Positions 24,101-37,646 of a DNA stretch of 64,000 nucleotides are shown here, piece by piece; the first letter of the stretch is position 1; each line of letters starts with the position of its first letter. The position numbers and the translations under genes are program-made. The stretch lies in NCBI GenBank assembly GCA_960531495.1, contig OY482863.1:7939000-8002999 (forward strand). Reading direction: 5' to 3'. The stretch comes from Zeus faber (Eukaryota; Chordata; Actinopteri; Zeiformes; Zeidae). The notes beneath the pieces were generated by a model. It ran no database searches, had not been told where the DNA came from, and saw only the letters and a list, made by a program, of their open reading frames with translations.

Positions 24101-27000
24101 TCCGCTAATGCCGCGGAGGCGCTCCGTGACCTTCAAAGCCGTCAGGTCGCTCTGCCGTTCACACTACACAGATTTCTGCCTTGTGATCAGGAATCCCGCA
24201 GTCTTCTCGGCAGGATGTGTGGCTTAAAAAAGGAGTGTCGGCAAGAAACAAGCGGTCCCGAGTTGTTTGATTATTTATTATTATTATTATTATTATAACT
24301 AATAAAAATGTATATTCATTCATTTTTATTATCAATCCATTAGTTGTTTGGTCCATATGTTGATTCATAAAATATCTTGCAGTCATGTTGTCGTGTTGCA
24401 TGGGATTGTGTGGCTGCTGCTCCGTGCACTTGCGTGTCCGCTCTCATTGGCTGCAGCTTGTTTCAGGGTTCCCCGACAGCACCGGGTATTAAGCCCACTT
24501 GATATCTTCCGGCGGGCTCTCGGCTCGCGTATTTAACGGTTTGCGCATAAGCGGGCGCCGATTCGACCGCGATCTTGGGATTTTGTCGGCAATCTCCAAA
24601 GAGAAAAAGAAAAGCGGAAAGTCAGGCCGGGGTCACGTAGTCTGAACTCGGCACGACTTCCGGTTTGCCATCATTATCCGGGCTCCACTGAGTCAGCCCC
24701 GCTTTAGCCCCACGCTGCGTTTAAAGAACCCGCCTAGCGCCGACCGCCAGTTACGTAAGCGATGCCTAATCCTGGCAACTTTTAGGGAATACCCCGAAGC
24801 TGTCACTTTCATCCGTCAACACGGGGTGCTTATTGTGATTGGTTGAGAATTTCTCACACCCGCCCCTTCGTGACTGCAGTCGCACCCCTGACACTCTGTT
24901 TACTCGCCCCCCAGTATGTTACCTCCACAATGCGCTGTTGGTTACGTCCTGACGTCTTTTCTTTTTCTTCAAACCATACACACACAGACAACAAACACGA
25001 GTCGATCTACGATTGAATGCATTCGTCATTTGATTGGAGTTCGTAAATGCAAATAATGTTTTGATCGCAGTTTCACCGTTATTTCTGTAGCTTCCCGACT
25101 CCGTGCAACCTTTTCAAAATCGGGGACCCGGAGACGGAATCTTGTCAAACCGGGCCAGTGTTGCTAATCACGAGGGAGCGTGAAGGGTTCAAGGCAGCAT
25201 GTGCGACTCCTCCAACCGTCTACGGTGACACGGGAAAATATGTATTTGTTCACATCGTAGAGCTCCAAAGCTGGCGGCGGCGAAGATTTCCCTAAATAGC
25301 TGCCTGTTTGATGACGTTTCCCTTCATAAGCGGCCGTCCCGCGCCGAGCACAGTTGGCCCGGCGCTTTGTATCGCGCCGCCCCCCCCCGGTGTCTCCGGG
25401 TGAAAACATGCTGCTCACTCTGCTTTTGGGCTCCGTTTGAGTGCCCCAGATCCACTCCTGCACAAAGCAGGGCGGCCCAGCCTGTTGTTTCCGGTGGCGC
25501 GCTCTGAATAACGGGCGTTGGAAATAAATACCAAAATATTGACTTTGGTACCCCATGTGAGGTGAGGTTTAGGGAGCGACTTTGTGACAAACGGGACCAT
25601 TGGGAATTAAGTCACAGTTAAAAGACGCATCGTTCTTTTCATATTTCTTTATCACTTTTCAAGTTTCATTCTGCTGCCGCAGCTACGGAGCATACTGTAC
25701 GGGTCTGCTGAAACGCTGGAAGCCTGACTATAGTCAGAACAGTTGGGTCTCTTGGTGTGCACTTGGGGTAGATTTCAGTTACTGTAAGTCACAAACTGGA
25801 AGATGGGAAGAAAAACAATAATCAAAGTACATTTCACCTTATATCCAGTCACTGATTATGTCTGTATGACCAGACGACATTTCTCTTTCAAATTCCAAAA
25901 GACCCCACTCCTTTTTAATTGTGAGACATTCTAATATAACGCATAGCACATAATGTAACGTATTTTCACCCCTACTTCAGTGTCTTCACTGAATTAGTTC
26001 CATTTAAGTTTCTGTGAGATTAATTGCCATAAACAAATTAAAGCAACGAAAAAGCAAACAATAGACAGCAATTCACAATGATAACTCAGTCACCAGCTGT
26101 AAAATATTTTTGAATGCCTCATAATCTTGAGTACCTGCATTTCCTCCCCCACACATGTTTACTAGTGTTCCCGGCTTATCCCTCACTTTGAGCACGACGC
26201 CGTATTTCTTTGGTTTTCGCTCATACCCGCCGTGACGGATTTCCATGACCCGTGTGGCGTTATTGCAACTGCATGAACTCCCTTTTCCTCTCCTCCGCCG
26301 CCGGTGTGTTCACGAGCTCGGGCCTCCGTCCTTTCCCTCTCTCGCGCGCTCAGGTGAAGATCCGTGCAGACGGGGTCATTAATCACACGTGCTCGTCTGG
26401 CGCGACGGAAGGCAGCCGCTCGACCCGCGGCCCATACCTCAACGCCAGCGGTGGGGAGTTCCCATCTGTGCCCTGCTCCGCTCGCAACTTTGAGCATGAC
26501 AAATGTGCCACCGGCAGTGGAAATATTGAGACTTGCCAAGACATTAATCAGATATTATTTGAACAATATGAAAGATAACCTTTTGTAAGTAGACGCAGAT
26601 AAAGATGTATGTCCTGCCCTCGTCTGCCTGCGAAGCCTCCGCCCTCGTTTAATATCTTCAGCCGGGATGATGCCGTCGCCGATGCGGTTTGGGTTGAGGT
26701 ATGCTGGATCCAGACCATGACGACGAGCGGGCTGTAGGCGATGGCCGGTTGTCCTTTGGGTGGATGCGCCCCGTGTCCAGTGGACATCAAGGTCTCCGAC
26801 GTCAGGCTGACACCACCTCTCCGGTTTTCTGAAGGTTCCAACCCTTTAATTTACCAAGAGGTGATGCGTTAGCTGGCGCCATGAAGTTTTGCTGCCTGTG
26901 ATCCATAGGTAGTTCCAGTGATCTGGAGTTGGTCCGATTAATCAAATGAAGTTGGAAGGATTATTGTGCAGCGTTATTAAGGCAGCGGAGTGTGTTTTGT
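21191..27000. other. Intergenic, no gene recognised
   Basis: GC-rich patches (21650-21770, 22230-22340, 24540-24760, 26280-26470) alternate with AT-rich sequence, including a TA repeat (about 21950-21981) and ATT repeats (about 24270-24296). I translated and inspected the open frames and saw no known domain or consistent splice borders. Confidence 0.45.
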
Positions 27001-29118
27001 GCTAATTTTAAAGAGATACTTCATGAAATGCATATAACTTAGTAATTGTGTAAAGGTACAACCAACCCCCCTTTATACTCCGATGGTCAACGGCTCCATC
27101 TTGCTTTGATTAAAAAAATAAATTATAATAATCAAAAAATTCCATCACAAAAAAAAAAATCAAACAATGTAAACAATCCATCTATTTAATGTGTGCAAGG
27201 CGGAGTATAGATGCTGTATGGTCAGTGGCAGCAGCAGATCCTTGAAGCAGCTACTTAAGGCTGACTGCTTTACTCTCGCTCTCTTTACCTTGCTCGCCAA
27301 TCTCAGATGTTTTCAAGGCTAACAGTGAGTTGCCTCGATCCACTATTCACAGTTCAATGTGGCTGTTCACAGTTCAATAAAGTCATGCCCGTCTCCAAGA
27401 GCCTGATACAGCAGTGGCTTTTATATTGTGTTTCAGAAAACCGGCGTTCAAATCCGTTTTTGGATCACACACAAAATGTTTGTGTAAAGAATGTCCTCAT
27501 CAAGAGAGAGAGAGAGAGATTATATTTCAAATGCTTTTTATTGAAATCCTCATAATTAATAAATACATTTAAATACACATACGTATTTTGTCAATGGATT
27601 TCACCAAAGGTACGTAATAAGCTGTGTGAAGGCCCTTGAAAAATCTGATTTGTAAATGGAAGAACTGCACAGATTGCGATGTACAGTCGCTGTACACATT
27701 CTCTACGAGATGGCTTCGGCTTTCATGTTCATCCATCATTACAGTCAAACCAGAGTGATTTCCAGTCACCTGTGAGTTTGCGTGCTGTAAATGGCATTAT
27801 CGTTTTGTGGGTAATCTATAGACAGACTTTCAGAATGTCTGTATTACCGTAGCAAAGAAATCTCCTTTCCCCGTGGTCCAACCTGCTAACAAAGAGATGT
27901 GTTACTTTCTGCGTTACTGTCGGTTCAGCCTTCCCCCGTGCCTCAGCATGCCAAGCGCCACGGCTGCTCGAGATAGACGGGACGCAAAAAACGATAACAG
28001 AAATCACAGCAAAAAGTCAAAGACACAAACACGTACGGGCATATGCAGGAGCCAAAATTCAGATGTTTCCCACACTTGCATTGACGCTGTGGGAGACCTT
28101 GGAAAGCATTCTAAGAGATACATCTTTGGCGTGCGAGTCAGTGAAATGTAGGTTACTGTGGAGTCAAGTTTATAGGCGGAGCCATTTATCACAGTTACCA
28201 GTCCCAAAGGGGCTTCACTGACCCACATACAACGCACAGGTTAGTGGCAACCCTAATCTTAGCTCTCACACGGGCACGAGGAAACTCCAATAAACCCACA
28301 GAGGCAAACGAGAAAAAAACCTTGAGAAAGAGCACGCTAGAGGGAGCGCCCCTCTCAGGATGACGAGGAGAGTAAACGGTGACGCAAGGGGAAACAAATC
28401 TAGTAGTAATGATGAAATGGAGGTAAGTCAGTGAAGACAACAAGGCATCTGCTGTAAATACCATCTTTGTAAGAACAGTTTGAGTACTAAAGACCCAGCC
28501 CAGTTGAAATGGCAGGTCGGTCTGCAGTAGCCAGCACGTTTGCAGGAAGGAAGAGGTCAACACAGTGGCCGTAGTAGCAACAAATATGTAAGGGGAGGCA
28601 GGTTTGCTGGAGCCGGCACACTTTGAATTAGGAAGCTGATTACACTAGTACTGGCAAACGCCATGGCTGTATCCGTAGCGTCGGATTAGGCATCAGGGCG
28701 GTCGGGGGTAGTGTGCTAAACAAGCGCCCCTGAGATTAAATCGTTTTAAAGGTGTACCCCACTGGAAATGTAACACGTTGTCCCAGGTCCCACTGGAACG
28801 ACTTGAAAAACGAAGCAAGACGCTCTGAGAGCATCCACGCTGTGGGTGGCCCTTTGCCCCGGTGTGGTTCACATCCATCCGACCGCTTACAGGCCAATGC
28901 CAGTGGCGATAACCACAGCGCTCCTGAATGTTCCCCCTCTTAGCGTTGTGTTCCTGTCCTGATGGTAATGGCTTCCTGCGCATTGGCATCACCCACGCCT
29001 TGCCATGGTGACGTAGCAGCTCGACAGCTGTGCAAATCATTTGGACATGCCCGCTGCTGTCTTAGACAATTAACACTAACTTATCTCAACATTAGTTTTT
29101 TGGCTCCACTTTATTTTT

Positions 29119-29157
<39 letters not shown>

Positions 29158-30347
29158 CACACACCCACACCATTGCCCGCAACTGATGTCTTCCTAGGCG
29201 TTGATGTTAGAAAGCAGCCTCCAGACCGCAATTCCTATTGCTGTGGGTGAGGGTCGTTGAGGTGGCGTCCTGGCTTGTGGAGATATTTAGTGGTGTTTCC
29301 TCAAGTGCGGTAACATATGAATCCATTTCATCCCAGCGAAACTAAGCTCAAACGCAGGCAAACAGAATATACAGTTCATCGGGTCAGACGCCTCTCAAAA
29401 GGATCACCGGCTATCAGCAGCAGCCCTCTTTGGAACTTTCCCCGGCGAAGCGCAGCTCAAGTTCACACGGATCAAATTCAACGAGTGTTCTCCCCGGCTT
29501 ACTGAGATAACTGTTTGCTTCTGCTGACCTTGAAAGAGCAAACGTTGGGAAGCCATGGGGGGGGGGGGGGCTCGGTCAACTGCAGAGTGTGCATACGGTG
29601 TTCGGTCTTACAAGCCGTTCCAAGAGCAGACGTGTCAATCCGAAGGTGTGCTTATTCATCATGAAGCTGCTGATGGCTTGAGCATGAATCTTTCATGCAT
29701 TTAAACCCTGCATGTTTCATGAAGTTGTCCAAATGAGTAGCATTTAAAACTCAAGTGAAGTAATGTGATTAAATAATTTATCTATAATGTCTTTGATAAG
29801 AATGATCGCCAAGGTCATATATGTGTATATAAATGATGATGTTTTCTTTTTATTTTATTGGAGTCGCCAAGTTAGACTAGTGGCAGCTCGTACTATTTTG
29901 TTCCAAACTTGTGCGCTATAGTTCACTAATACAGGACACTTAAGCAATGGCAAAAAAAACATGTTAAATATACCCAGGCCTTCACACGATGGAAATAGTA
30001 GCTCCAACAAGGAAAAGGAAGATGCTTTTCTTTTTATGTTAATTTGGGTTATGACATCTTCCCCGCAAAGCCCAAATGCAAACGCAGCCTGCATCGCTGT
30101 GAACTTCCCACCATCAGCCCCCCCGCTCCCCACACCTTTCATTTCAGACGTTATAAGCCCTCTTTCTTTGCTCTACCCCCCGCCGTCGTCCAAAACCGAC
30201 AACTAAATCTCGGCCTCATCTTGCCCGCCGTAACCTTGTTTATTCCCCACAGTGGCATTAGCGAGGCTGTAAACGTATTTATGGTGGTACAAATGTGGGA
30301 GAGCCAATCTAAGGTTAATCTATAAATCCTGCTCGTTGATTTCTCAG
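27001..30347. other. Intergenic, partly repeat-like
   Basis: Bases 28000-28570 have the look of an old interspersed repeat. There is an AT then CA repeat at about 29116-29170 and a G run at 29558-29570. No gene was recognised. Confidence 0.4.
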
Positions 30348-30508
30348 GGCCGGGAGGTGCAGGCCGGTGATCAGCGGAGGCAGGAAGCATTCCCCCCCGG
30401 GGGGCCGCTAGACGTGACGAACACACAGAGGCCGAGCAGTATGCCAAACAGCGCCGCGGCGACCAGCAGCAAGCTTTTAATATGGCCAAGATGGCCTTCG
30501 CCTCTGAG
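30348..30508 (+). other. Exon-like segment, unassigned
   Basis: 161 bp lie between TTTCTCAG and a strong donor GAG/GTGAGA. One frame is open throughout; another is open over the last ~110 bp and ends FNMAKMAFASE. The two candidate readings differ and neither matches a family I know. It may be a non-coding exon or a conserved regulatory block. Confidence 0.25.
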
Positions 30509-32544
30509 GTGAGATGCGGCCCGGCTATCCATCTACTCGGCGCCCCTATCATTAGCCAGCACCCAACAGGGACCTGACTCAGCAATTGGTGTGTGTTTGT
30601 TTGTGTGTGTGTGCCCGAGTGTGTTTATTTGCGCTTGTGCTCCATCCTTGTCCTCGTAAGCAAAGTCCAATTGAGAAAATACATTCATTATGAAGACCCG
30701 GCTCAAGGAAGGCAGGGCTTATTTGGGTGTTTGGAGGAGAAAGATTTAGGATAGGGTTTTGGGTTTTTGTCAAGGGAATAGTACAAATCTTCTTTTCAGC
30801 TACTTTGACTTCATAGAATTTTGCATTGGAGGATTTGGAGGTCCGATTGTTGATACACATCTACTTCTTTCAGTGCTTTTGACTGTTGTTTTTCATCTTA
30901 TTTAAGCAACTGGGTGCCAAATTCCTAGTAATAACTTCGCTAGCACCGCCAACAATGAGACATGACAGCAACGCATCCTTTCAAGTTCAAAATACATTAA
31001 AGACTACAGTAAGCAGCACCAATACAGAATTAATTGTGAGAGGAGGATGGAGGCCCGCAAGCTTAGATCTGTGCCCTGATAAACAGTTTAATTTGGCTTT
31101 GCATTTTACTCACTGCAGCTGCTGCGTTCCCCTAACCGGCTCGGCATTGGGACGAAAATGTGTAATGTTATGTAAATGCCGCGTGTAAAAAGAGACGCTT
31201 TTGTATTTAGCTTTTTTTTTAAATTTTGTAATAAAAATAATAATAGAATTAATTCTGCGATCGAAATGTTTATTTGTTCATGATGTATTTCCTTGGAAAT
31301 GGCCATTGCTAGGGCCGGACAGCGGTAACTTAGTTTTTAGGATGCAGAATACGCACCCAAGTGGAGCCAACCGAACGGCGTTTTACTCCTTCTTTGCCCG
31401 ACAAAAACAACAACAAAAAAACAAGTTATTTGCGGCTGAGCATCATCTTCAGTAGTTATTTTTATTTACTTTTTTTTTTGATTTCCCTTTCGTGGCGTGA
31501 TCAGACTTCTACCTCCGGAGAACTTTGCTCTTCTTTTAACCTTGCATTATTCTCAGTATTGTGCGTGGGGAACAGAGCGGCGGCTTCCATCTCTAATAAG
31601 ATTTACAGAGGCTAGAGGAGGAAGGCGATGTGGGCGATGTGTCATGGGAGCTCTCCCCTTCAATATTGGCTGGCAAATCAATGTGGCGAGTAAACCCAGC
31701 AGCACACTGTGCAATCAACCACTAGGCAAAAAGTAATCATTCCAATTGAAATAATTCAAAAAGGTTTTTCCCCGCCGTCGCAAAGTTAATAACAAAAGAG
31801 ACACGCGGCCCTACACCTTGAATTAGATATTAATCCTTGTATCAAGAGTAATTACAGTGGGGGTGGGGGGTGGAAACTGTGACCTTGCGGAGAGGAGACC
31901 TCTCTGATGGTGCTGTTGGGTTCAATCGTTCGTTTTCTGTTTGTTTTTTTATTAAATGTTTGCATTCCAGCAGCGCCCAACGCTCCTTGATGTGCACTCA
32001 GCGACACAATTTGCAAAGCAGCCGCTATGGTTGCTCACAGCTAAATTTTTTTTCCTGAAGCACGTGGCAAGACGACGGTCCCTCGGCACCAGCGAACTTC
32101 ATCGACGACAACAATTTGTTCAGTTGTTTACATTAATCCCTCCTAGTAGCTCTCAACACCCCGATTCCAAACCCCTGACGGGAGCTTTGGAATTCCGCTC
32201 CAGGCTTTGCGGTCTTGACAGATAGTCCGCCAACACGGCCCCCTAATTAGCTCTGGAGCTGCACGCGGCCAGGGATATTTTCCTTTAATGCTTCTTAATG
32301 GGAGGCGGGTCATTCGCTAATACTACGGGGGAGGTTTTAGGAGGCCCTAATGTGGATGCACTCCCAGAGATCCTCAACACAAATGCCATGTCTTCGCCTT
32401 TTATTATTATTATTATTATTTTTTTTAATCGTTCCGGAGACTGCAATGCTCAGTTCCCGAGCATAGGAACCCAGTTGCGCATGAGTTAAGGGAAAAGCGG
32501 TTAAGCCGACTACCCGCCGTGCGGCATCCTTTTCATTTTTCCTT
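30509..32544. other. Intergenic, no gene; regulatory-looking block 31960-32320
   Basis: The block is non-repetitive, moderately GC and has CCTAATTAGCTC (32242-32253) among other homeodomain-like cores. The remainder is AT-rich with ATT repeats (32402-32420). Confidence 0.35.
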
Positions 32545-33085
32545 TTGTTATGAACACGGGTGGGACCCAAATGCAGTACACGGACTCAGAGTACGTAAAA
32601 GGGAAACGTTTATTTTAAGGACGGGATCCTGGTGTGGAGGTGGAGTAAGGGAAAAGGGATCTGGGGGTAGCAGACGGGGAAGACGCGGGACGGAGGTGCA
32701 CAGCTGGTAGGTAGCGTGGTGGCAAAGCGGTGACTGCCAGGCAGGAGGGGTGATCCTGGGGGGGCGTGGATATGCAGGTCTGCGGAGCACAGGACACGGG
32801 GAGTTAAAGAAAACTTGGATCTAGGTTTGGCTAGTGTGGAGTACCACGGAGGTGAAACAATCTGGCGGCGAGTGGGTGGAAAGCCGCGGTGTAGAGGTGT
32901 AGATTGCCTGGAGCTGCGGAGCAGGGAGAGTGGAGACGGGGGGGGGGCACGCCCACACCAACACCAACACCAACACCAACACACACATACAGAGACAAAC
33001 AGGGGGAGGCAGGAGACACAAGGGGAGAGGAACTGCGCAGAAACATGAGGAAAACTGATAACTGGGGGCACGGCCCGGGGCAAAG
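32545..33085. repeat. Probable non-autonomous transposable element
   Basis: The purine-rich stretch beginning TGTTATGAACACGGGTGGGA, CCCAAATGCAG and ending in AACTGGGGGCACGGCCCGGGG has the organisation of a widespread fish repeat that begins with 'gacccaaatgcag'. It contains an (ACCAAC)n run (32955-32981). The family name is uncertain. Confidence 0.4.
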
Positions 33086-33987
33086 TATTATCATGTTATG
33101 TTTAATTCAGCTCTATTGTAAAAATGAAATCCTTTCTGGGATCCGTCTCTATTGATATCAGAATTGCATTGAATTGAGTTTAAACAGGGTAGTAAACCGA
33201 TGGCGCCAATGTCCTGTTTCACGTTGGGGAGATATTTTTTCTTTCTTCTTATTTATTCATCCCTTACAAGAGATGGATGCTTTATTTTTTATTTTTTACC
33301 CCAACTCTCACACAGCTTCATGACTGATTTGTGCCGCTGTTATAATCTCACTGGCACCATAACAAGTGTTTTGGTAGATTGTTGTAATGAGCTTTTTCTT
33401 GTAATAAAATAAAGTGGGGAAAAAAGTTGATGGCAGCTGGTGTTGCCTGGCAACCATTTTATGGTGGGCTTCCGAGGTATGGGATAGGTAATAAGCCCCC
33501 TCATCCCACTTTTTCATCCCCTGAGGGCTGCCTCTCCCTCACCCATGGTGTGAGGTCATCTCCAAGTCCATATTTTGGTTCTCTATAAAGTATTAATTTC
33601 CCTTTCTACAGCTGATGTGTCTTTTGCTTGAATAAGGTGTCTGTGTATGTGGGGATGGGGGTTTTACCTGTTGCTCATTGATTGCTCTAACCAGCAACAG
33701 GCGTACAGACACTTCTGATCCTGGGCCCAATTACCTAGACCCAAGGCAGGTGTGGCTGCTCCAACTACACCACCCCCACACCACGGTGTCTCTTGTTCTA
33801 GTTAGTCTCTTGTTATGTTTGGGGCCAAGTCACGGACCGGGAGACAGGTGAGCAAACAAAGACTCTTTAATAGGTGCTTTGTTACCACAAAACAAATTCA
33901 GCAGTCTCTTCACACCGCTGAATCACAGTAACAGATGTTGGTGAACTGTAGCACGTCACCCGGTACTGGAGTGGGTGGCTGGCTGTC

Positions 33988-33989
<2 letters not shown>

Positions 33990-34058
<69 letters not shown>
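33990..34058 (+). repeat. (AG)n microsatellite
   Basis: About 34 AG units in an otherwise non-coding stretch; overlapping open frames are artefacts of the repeat. Confidence 0.97.
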
Positions 34059-34059
<1 letters not shown>

Positions 34060-34512
34060 CAAAAAACACAGCAGAATTTTAAGATTCTGCTCATTACCTC
34101 AATCTCCTGCAGGTGCGCCCACTTTCGGTTGCCGGCGCTGGCTCTCTCCGCCTGCAGATGCAGCCAAAACCACTCCCCACCGCCACAGTGAGGGTTAACC
34201 GCGACGCTGATGCGATGTGTGTTTCTTCCTCACCTTCTCGATGTTACCCTGACCACGTTGCGTTGTTTGGAGTATTTCCTAATTCCCTTTCCCTTATTCC
34301 CGTTTGTGGGTGTGTCTGCCTCCCTGGTGTCCTAGACTGCATATTACAGTAAAGACCAGATGAACCTGTTCCAGCGTCTGGTGAGGACAGGGCGAATCAG
34401 ATCACACTTCCTCACCAGTAACAAGCGGCTACCGCTTAAAGTAAAGGTCCACCTGAAAGCGACAATAAACTTTTGTCTTCCCCCAACAGTGCAGAGCAAG
34501 TTGACACAAAAC

Positions 34513-34514
34513 TG

Positions 34515-34592
<78 letters not shown>
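34513..34592 (+). repeat. (TG)n microsatellite
   Basis: About 40 TG units with one interruption near 34530. Confidence 0.96.
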
Positions 34593-34594
<2 letters not shown>

Positions 34595-34884
34595 TGTGAA
34601 CGAACCGCTGTGCAGCTCCATGGCGGCGCAGTGGGGCCCCTCCACATGGCGCTTACCGCAGCATGCGTGTGTGGTGCAATAATGACCTGTCAGGAACGCA
34701 GGCCTCTGAAACAGGCGTAATCCACGGAGGCTATCTGACAAAAAAAAAAAAAATAGCAGCAGTCCGGCTATAACGCACCCGAATAAATTAGGGCCACATT
34801 ATGTGATTTTCTTTGAACGACAGCCAAAAGACTCAGCAGCACACATCTAACGGCCGATATTTGCAAAATTTTCGGTCTCATAAT

Positions 34885-35120
34885 AATAACATATATTTTA
34901 TTGATCCCCGTGTGGAAGGGTGTTCTCTGCATTGACCCATCCTAGTATCTGACTGATCTAGGGGCAGCGGGCTGCCACCCATGTGCTGCGCCCAGGCAGC
35001 AGTTGGGGGGGGTTAAGTGCCTCGCTCAAGGACGCGTCAGCGGGCTTTCAGCCGGGAGTCGAACCAGCAACCTTCCAATCACTACATGATCTGCTCCACT
35101 GCCTGAGCTACTGCCCCCTA
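34885..35120 (-). mobile_element. tRNA-derived SINE
   Basis: On the minus strand it begins GGGGGCAGTAGCTCAGGCAG (box A-like) and has GGTTCGACTCC (box B), then the conserved body CCTTGAGCGAGGCACTTAAC, and ends in a tail with TTTATTGATCCC on the plus strand. This is the standard layout of a teleost SINE with a LINE-like tail. Confidence 0.75.
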
Positions 35121-35449
35121 AATTTCTGCTTACACTTACTGCCGTCTTTGAGGAGCACAAATCTAAAACCGGAGAACAGACGGACACTGTTTTGTGGTGT
35201 TGCCGCACTCGCAAGAATGCATATTCCCGCGAGAGGCAAAGAAACCAAAACAAACATGGATGCCATACAGATCGCTACCGTGGTCGTTTGTGCAGAGGTT
35301 TGCACGAAAATAAAAATCCTGATGAAGACACCCGAATGTGGTGTAAAGTGCCACGGGTGGAGAAGGGAGTGCTCCCCCTCCTGCTTCCTCTGACGCCAAC
35401 TCACAGTGTTCCATCATTGGCTGTTGAAAATTCCTGTTGTGATTTTAGG

Positions 35450-35917
35450 CTTTGATTCAAGATTCAAGAGATTCAAGAGGTTCCTTCGTCACATACATAC
35501 ACGTAGGTTCATACATATATGCAGTGAAATGTCTTTGCAACACACCCGTAGATTATGCACAATAGTTACTAAACCAAACATAATAGTTAACCTAATTCCT
35601 ACCTAGCAACTAACTGAAACTAACTGGTTCCTAAAGCGTGATGCAGCCAGTGAATAGAATAATATAAATTAAATTAAATAAGACTCAAAAAGGTAATATA
35701 AAGTGCGGGTACAAAATAGAAGTATAGGGAATAGAGTTATGCATATGGGATAGGCTATATGTATATACAGATATGTGCAGTAAAGTGCATGTGAATAGTA
35801 CGGAGATATACAGTACAGTATACAACAGTATGACACCGCAATACAGTAACAACGCACAGAACAGAAATACAGCACAGTATGCAGTAACCCAGAACAGTGA
35901 CACAGTTAAGTACTTTG

Positions 35918-35930
<13 letters not shown>
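35450..35930. repeat. Probable LINE-type tail or old interspersed repeat
   Basis: It starts with ATTCAAGATTCAAGAG, a frequent fish repeat end, then runs through GCAGTGAAATGTCTTTGC and AT/ACAG-rich sequence to the CA repeat at 35922-35957. No coding part remains. Confidence 0.45.
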
Positions 35931-35959
<29 letters not shown>

Positions 35960-37075
35960 CAAATTACGATGGGAAGACTCGCCCTGATGACATCGAGCTC
36001 GTTCGACTGGATCGCGACCGGGTCGATCGGGATCGTATTGAGAGAGATTTGAGTCTTTTTTTACTCACGCACGCATATCGATGACGGCGCAACTGCCCTG
36101 GACGACCGCCGCTCAGCCTGACCTCAAATCGTTGGCGAAATGGGCCTCGAAAAGTTTGCGCAGTGCGGCCCTCGCTTAAGAGATGCGTCACGCGGACCGC
36201 GTTGTCGCGTGAACAAAATGAAGATGCTATTTCTGAAGTATGACATCATATTGGCTGTGTATGCCATGTTCATTAGTTGCGCTCGGCTAATACTATCATC
36301 CCTGCATTAAGTGTCGCTTCTGTTTGCTTTTCCTTTTTCACAAAAGAAGGGCACATAAGGTGGATAGGCCTTTTTCTTGCGTGATTTTCTTCGTGGATGA
36401 ATCTGCTCTGAATCTCCACCTCATCTGCTGCACCCGCCGTCTCCGTGTTTGGGCCGAAGCAAACCGCTCTCGAAGCGGCGGCGCCCGCAGCCTCGCGAAC
36501 CAGACCGAACCGCATGAATTAATGACGCGCCGGCTATCGCTCCGGCTCTGAAGTGGAGTGTTTGAGCTCTCTGTGCAACATCCGTTTGATGATCGCTCTG
36601 TAGTTACTTAAAAAAAACACACGCACACAAGAAAAAAAAAAAAAAAAAAAAAAATCCGATCATTAGGCGCACATAAAGCATAAAAGCTCACTCGAGGATT
36701 TCAAACGCCAAATATTGATGTGGGCTCCGGCGGCCCGTTCCTCCAGGAAAAATTTGATCTCAGTAGTGAATGCAAATTCAAGCAAGTGCTTGCGATTTAA
36801 CAAAATTTCCGCGGCTTTTCCACATTAAATGGCCGATTCAACGGAGGGCTTAAACTTGTCACCCCGAGTAACTTTTTTATTCAGAGATGAAAGGAGTTTT
36901 TTTTTTTTATATAGATCACTGGAACCCAAGCAAATTTTTATCAAAAATAATAAAAAAAAAATAATAAAAAAAAAAAAAAAACATTTTTTTTTTTGTTGGG
37001 GACATTGAGCAAATGCAATGTGTGCAATATGTTTGAATGAAATTAAAATATGGGGAAATTGAGGGGTGATAAGAC
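35960..37075. other. Intergenic, no gene
   Basis: Bases 36190-36560 are non-repetitive and GC-balanced with AATTAATGACG (36519-36529). The rest contains poly-A runs (36631-36653 and about 36950-36980). Confidence 0.4.
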
Positions 37076-37231
37076 GTAGAGCGGGTCGTCCAGGCATCAG
37101 ATGGTTCCTGGTTCAACCCCCGGCTCCCCCCTGGCAGCGCGTCCAAGTGTCCTCGAGCAAGACACTCAGGGGGGTGTGCACCGTAAAGCGCTTTAAGTAG
37201 ATCAAATAAAACGCAGTCCATTTATGCAGTT
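37076..37231 (+). mobile_element. tRNA-derived SINE, internally deleted
   Basis: Contains box B GGTTCAACCCC, then GTGTCCTCGAGCAAGACACT, GTAAAGCGCTTTAAG and GCAGTCCATTTA. It is the same family as 54165-54402 but lacks about 60 bp of the middle. Confidence 0.7.
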
Positions 37232-37597
37232 AACATTGGAAGTGACAACATACGACTTTCTTCATCCCTCGCAGTTTTTAAAAAAATAACTTTTTGTCGC
37301 ATTAGTTTTGACAATTCCCGCAATTTCACTGCAAAAAAAACTAAAAACTCGGGGAACTGCATCGCAAATTTTGAGGAAAGCTAGCGCAAAATCAAGCAAA
37401 AAAACAAAAAACAGGTCGTTTATAGATTGATATTCAAATATTTTTCGCTTCGGTAATCCGTCGCCATAGACGTACGTGCTTTGGAATCTCCTATTGAAAC
37501 TGAGAAGTCCAGGGTTCACGCAAATCCTTTTTCCGAGCCGACCATTTCTGCAGCGATATCGTTTTACAGCTTGCCGAGGGTTTTCCAAAGATTTATG

Positions 37598-37646
<49 letters not shown>

